Shown here: in pieces, positions 61,536-64,000 of the stretch
Position numbering within the stretch: the stretch's first letter is position 1
Layout: each line of letters starts with the position of its first letter
From: Peribacillus sp. FSL P2-0133
Lineage (GTDB): Bacteria; Bacillota; Bacilli; Bacillales; DSM-1321
Direction of reading: 5' to 3'
Assembly (NCBI RefSeq): GCF_037975445.1
Contig: NZ_CP150254.1
Span: 5,746,371 to 5,810,370 of the forward strand
DNA length: 64,000 nt
Program-made: the position numbers and the translations under genes
The notes under the pieces: model-generated
The model's database searches: none
Seen by the model: only the letters and a program-made list of their open reading frames with translations
Told to the model about the DNA's origin: nothing

Positions 61536-62320
61536 TTTTTCTTTGCCCCTCCCGCGTTTTCCGCAGCTGCTTTTCTAAGATCCGGACCTTTGATGAAATA
61601 TGTTTGAACGATACCAAAAAGGTTACCAACTACCCAGTAAAGAGAAAGAGCAGCGGGGAAATTAATAGCAAAAACAACAATCATGATTGGCATGATGTAA
61701 AGCATCATCGTCATTTGTGCCGCCATTTGTGGATTGGAGTTCATTCCAGCCATGGACATCTTTTGCTGAATAAAAGTCGTGATACCTGCAACGACCGGTA
61801 AAACATAAACAGGATCCGGGGAACCTAAATCAAACCAAAGAAAACTATGTAAAGCAATTTCTTCCGTCCGGCTGATTGCATGGTAAAATCCGATCAAAAT
61901 CGGCATTTGCACCAATATCGGCAAACATCCCGCCAATGGATTCACATTATATTTTGAAAATAGAGCCATTGTTTCTTGTTGTAGTTTTTGTTGTGTGGCA
62001 GCATCTTTTGAGCTGTATTTTGCTTGAAGTTCTTTCATTTCAGGCTGAATGGCCTGCATTGCTTTCGAGCTTTTCACCTGTTTGATCATTAATGGAAGTA
62101 ATGCTAAGCGAATGATAAGTGTAACACCGATGATTCCCAAACCATAGTTCTCACCAAATGCTTCAGAAAGCCAAATGATCAGGGCTGATAATGGATAGAC
62201 AATGTATGAATTCCAAAAACCTTCACTCTCTGCAGTAATAGGTTCTTTGATTTCCGTACACCCTGCTAACAACATCATTATCGAGGCTAGTCCAATAATG
62301 AGTAATATTCGTTTTTTCAA
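61532..62320 (-). CDS. spoIIIJ: membrane protein insertase YidC1 (SpoIIIJ)
   Basis: About 262 residues from a TTG at 62320, preceded by GGAGGAAATTACGG. The frame is open 14 codons further without a better start. A lipoprotein signal ([17 protein letters not shown]) and five membrane helices; the groove Arg is in [14 protein letters not shown]. It inserts membrane proteins and in B. subtilis is needed for forespore sigma-G activation. Confidence 0.95.
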   Translation of the reverse strand: MKKRILLIIGLASIMMLLAGCTEIKEPITAESEGFWNSYIVYPLSALIIWLSEAFGENYGLGIIGVTLIIRLALLPLMIKQVKSSKAMQAIQPEMKELQAKYSSKDAATQQKLQQETMALFSKYNVNPLAGCLPILVQMPILIGFYHAISRTEEIALHSFLWFDLGSPDPVYVLPVVAGITTFIQQKMSMAGMNSNPQMAAQMTMMLYIMPIMIVVFAINFPAALSLYWVVGNLFGIVQTYFIKGPDLRKAAAENAGGAKKK

Positions 62321-62495
62321 CCGTAATTTCCTCCTAACTGCAATCAATCTTTTTTGAAACAATTGTGAACTGATTATTAGAAGATTTCAAGGAAAAGTAA
62401 TCCACTTTTTCCACAGTTTACAATCGGAATTTTCTATGTCATTTTTCTCAAGTAACCACATGATCCGAGGAGTGCTTATTCGATATAAGGGGACT

Positions 62496-62852
62496 TTATT
62501 GTTTTTTCTTTTTAAAGTTTAATGATTTAGAACGTTTCAGGACATGAATCAAGCTGCTTTTCACCTGGAAAAAGTCCATCTCCGCCGCTGGTTTTCGAGC
62601 AATCACAATATAATCCTTACCCTCTTCTATATCTTCTTTCAATTCCAAAAACGCTTGCCGTATGTATCTTTTGATTTGGTTCCTAACAACGGCGTTCCCG
62701 ATTTTTTTACTGACTGAAAGGCCGATCCGAAAATAATCCTGACCCGGCTTTTCAAGGACATAGACAACGAATTGCCGATTAGCAGAAGATTCACCTTTTT
62801 TAAACACAAGCTGAAATTCGTCCTCTTTCTTAATCCTTAACTTTTTTTTCAT
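62496..62852 (-). CDS. rnpA: RNase P protein component
   Basis: About 118 residues from the ATG at 62852 ([17 protein letters not shown]), preceded by GAAGGTG. The conserved RNR motif is visible in [13 protein letters not shown]. It supports the RNase P RNA in tRNA 5' maturation. Confidence 0.97.
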   Translation of the reverse strand: MKKKLRIKKEDEFQLVFKKGESSANRQFVVYVLEKPGQDYFRIGLSVSKKIGNAVVRNQIKRYIRQAFLELKEDIEEGKDYIVIARKPAAEMDFFQVKSSLIHVLKRSKSLNFKKKKQ

Positions 62853-62902
62853 TTTTACACCTTCATTACATGAATTGAGTCTCAGTAAATCCCTTATTTT
62901 GC

Positions 62903-62934
62903 GAAAAAAGACCACTGAGACTTTTCAGTGGTCT
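62903..62934 (-). terminator. terminator/attenuator between rpmH and rnpA
   Basis: AGACCACTGA and TCAGTGGTCT form a perfect 10-bp stem with a 6-base loop and T5-6 after it on the minus strand. It starts at the rpmH stop. Partial termination here would keep L34 made in large excess over RnpA. Confidence 0.9.
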
Positions 62935-63067
62935 ATGCAGATAATACTTTTCTGCCCTTACGGCGACGTGCAGCGATTACTCTACGTCCGTTTTTCGTGC
63001 TCATACGTGCACGGAAACCGTGAACTTTACTATGTTTGCGGTTATTCGGTTGATAAGTTCTTTTCAT
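62933..63067 (-). CDS. rpmH: 50S ribosomal protein L34
   Basis: 44 residues, [18 protein letters not shown] to [10 protein letters not shown], very basic. GGAGGTGTCATATA precedes the ATG. First gene left of oriC, divergent from dnaA. Confidence 0.98.
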   Translation of the reverse strand: MKRTYQPNNRKHSKVHGFRARMSTKNGRRVIAARRRKGRKVLSA

Positions 63068-64000
63068 TATATGACACCTCCCTGAGGAATAACAGTTAAA
63101 GACAGTCTTTACAATTATATAGATGGAGGTTTCTACTTGTCAACCTCATCCATAAAAATATTTCATTTTTAATGCTCAATGTCCAGTAGGCCTTTTTTTA
63201 CTACCTAGCCTATTGTAAATGATTTTGCTCCGAACTGATATAGAAATTTTTGGGGAACGGGAAATTTCCATCATTTTATCGATGGGCACAAATATGAGAT
63301 TCGCAATGAATCCTCTCTTGATCGACACAACATTCGACAAATAATATGAATGAACCTGAATCACTTTCTATCTGTCACATGCACGTCTTTCAGCTTGAAC
63401 CAAGTTGTTCAAGTTAAATTAATTCGAGGCTATAATCACGGTCTGTGGATAAAATTCGACATGTTTTTTTCTATCCACAAACCATTTTATAGACTTTTGC
63501 ACATAACAATGGCCTGTGGAAAAGTTTTTCCCACAAGCTCGGTAAGTTGTGGATAAAGTTTTCTAACCCATTGCAAGACGCCTGAATTTCTGATATTATA
63601 TTTGTGTTTTCACTCTGAATAACTTTATCAACAGGGAACGTTTATCCACAGACTGTGTATAACTTGTGGATAGTTTATTCGACCTGTGTATATTAATCTG
63701 TCCACAGATGGTGGATATTGTCGAAAACCCTTTTTTCTTCTTTATTATATAATTCTTAAAATACCTGTTGATGAATAAACATTCAAATCTGCACTGGCTT
63801 ACCAGATGTAGTCTGTACAAAGGTTGTACAGCGCAAGATATAGTTTTTAGGCACTTCACATTACACAACACAAAATTCCTTTATACAGCTCACCGAACCT
63901 TTGCTGTCAAAATTAATATAAAGACGGCAATCGATGAGTTTATTTGTGCCTATACATTTAGATACAATCATTAAAAATTTTTTGCAAAGGAGGGATAAGT
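63068..64000. other. oriC region upstream of dnaA
   Basis: About 930 bases with no gene. Exact TTATNCACA boxes: 63444-63452 (minus), 63548-63556 (minus), 63642-63650 (plus), 63654-63662 (minus). Near matches: 63471-63479, 63515-63523, 63625-63633, 63665-63673, 63685-63693, 63698-63706. This is the incAB-type upstream half of a Bacillus bipartite origin; the unwinding element would lie after dnaA, outside the window. Confidence 0.92.
63986..63994 (+). promoter_or_regulatory. ribosome-binding site of dnaA
   Basis: AAAGGAGGG with GATAAGT... spacing of 7 bases from GGAGG to the window edge fits a start codon at 64001. The gene itself is not in the window. Confidence 0.85.

Overview
The window looks like the origin-proximal left arm of a Bacillaceae chromosome, closest in gene content to Bacillus/Peribacillus. 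It ends on a strong Shine-Dalgarno sequence (63986-63994) where dnaA should begin just outside the window. Reading leftward from oriC, the order rpmH-rnpA-yidC-khpB(jag)-mnmE-mnmG-rsmG-noc-soj-spo0J-yyaC-ychF-rpsF-ssb-rpsR-yybS-gdpP-rplI-dnaB(helicase)-purA-tRNAs-walRKHIJ-htrA-rlmH is the conserved Bacillus order. Nearly all of these genes are on the minus strand, so they are transcribed away from the origin with the replication fork.

Layout. 1-1850: 5' part of a LysR regulator divergent from NADP-type glutamate dehydrogenase. 1960-7735: ribose operon rbsRKDACB with a cre/LacI-type operator. 7890-16405: six-gene hydroxamate-citrate siderophore operon with the rhbABCDEF (schizokinen/rhizobactin-type) order, controlled by two identical inverted Fur boxes. 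16576-19799: VTC-like polyphosphate polymerase, DUF4956 membrane protein and CotH-type kinase operon. 20376-25491: cytoplasmic alpha-amylase, peptidase T, and a large HPII-type catalase with a good sigma-B promoter. 25700-26910: a very AT-rich island with a secreted, frameshifted toxin-like protein and a coupled 58-residue two-helix membrane protein. 26989-30755: DbpA helicase, HmoA-type heme oxygenase, an RlmN-family methylase and RlmH. 31053-31401: intergenic DnaA-box cluster with 11-bp iterons. 31484-40122: HtrA protease, WalJIHKR and a LysM-G5-M23 peptidase. 40533-40888: tRNA Lys-Glu-Asp-Phe. 41166-64000: the replication, ribosome and chromosome-segregation core up to oriC.

How it fits together. 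The right half combines replication control (DnaA boxes at three places, replicative helicase, SSB, Soj/Spo0J with a parS inside spo0J, Noc) with translation functions (L9, S18, S6, L34, RNase P protein, MnmE/MnmG, RsmG, RlmH) and envelope functions (YidC, WalRK, c-di-AMP phosphodiesterase). The left half is accessory metabolism: nitrogen, ribose, iron, starch and peptide use, and peroxide defence. The least explained parts are the AT-rich toxin/immunity-like island, the VTC-DUF4956-CotH operon and the DnaA-box/iteron cluster between rlmH and htrA. All calls come from reading the sequence and from family knowledge; no database search was run.
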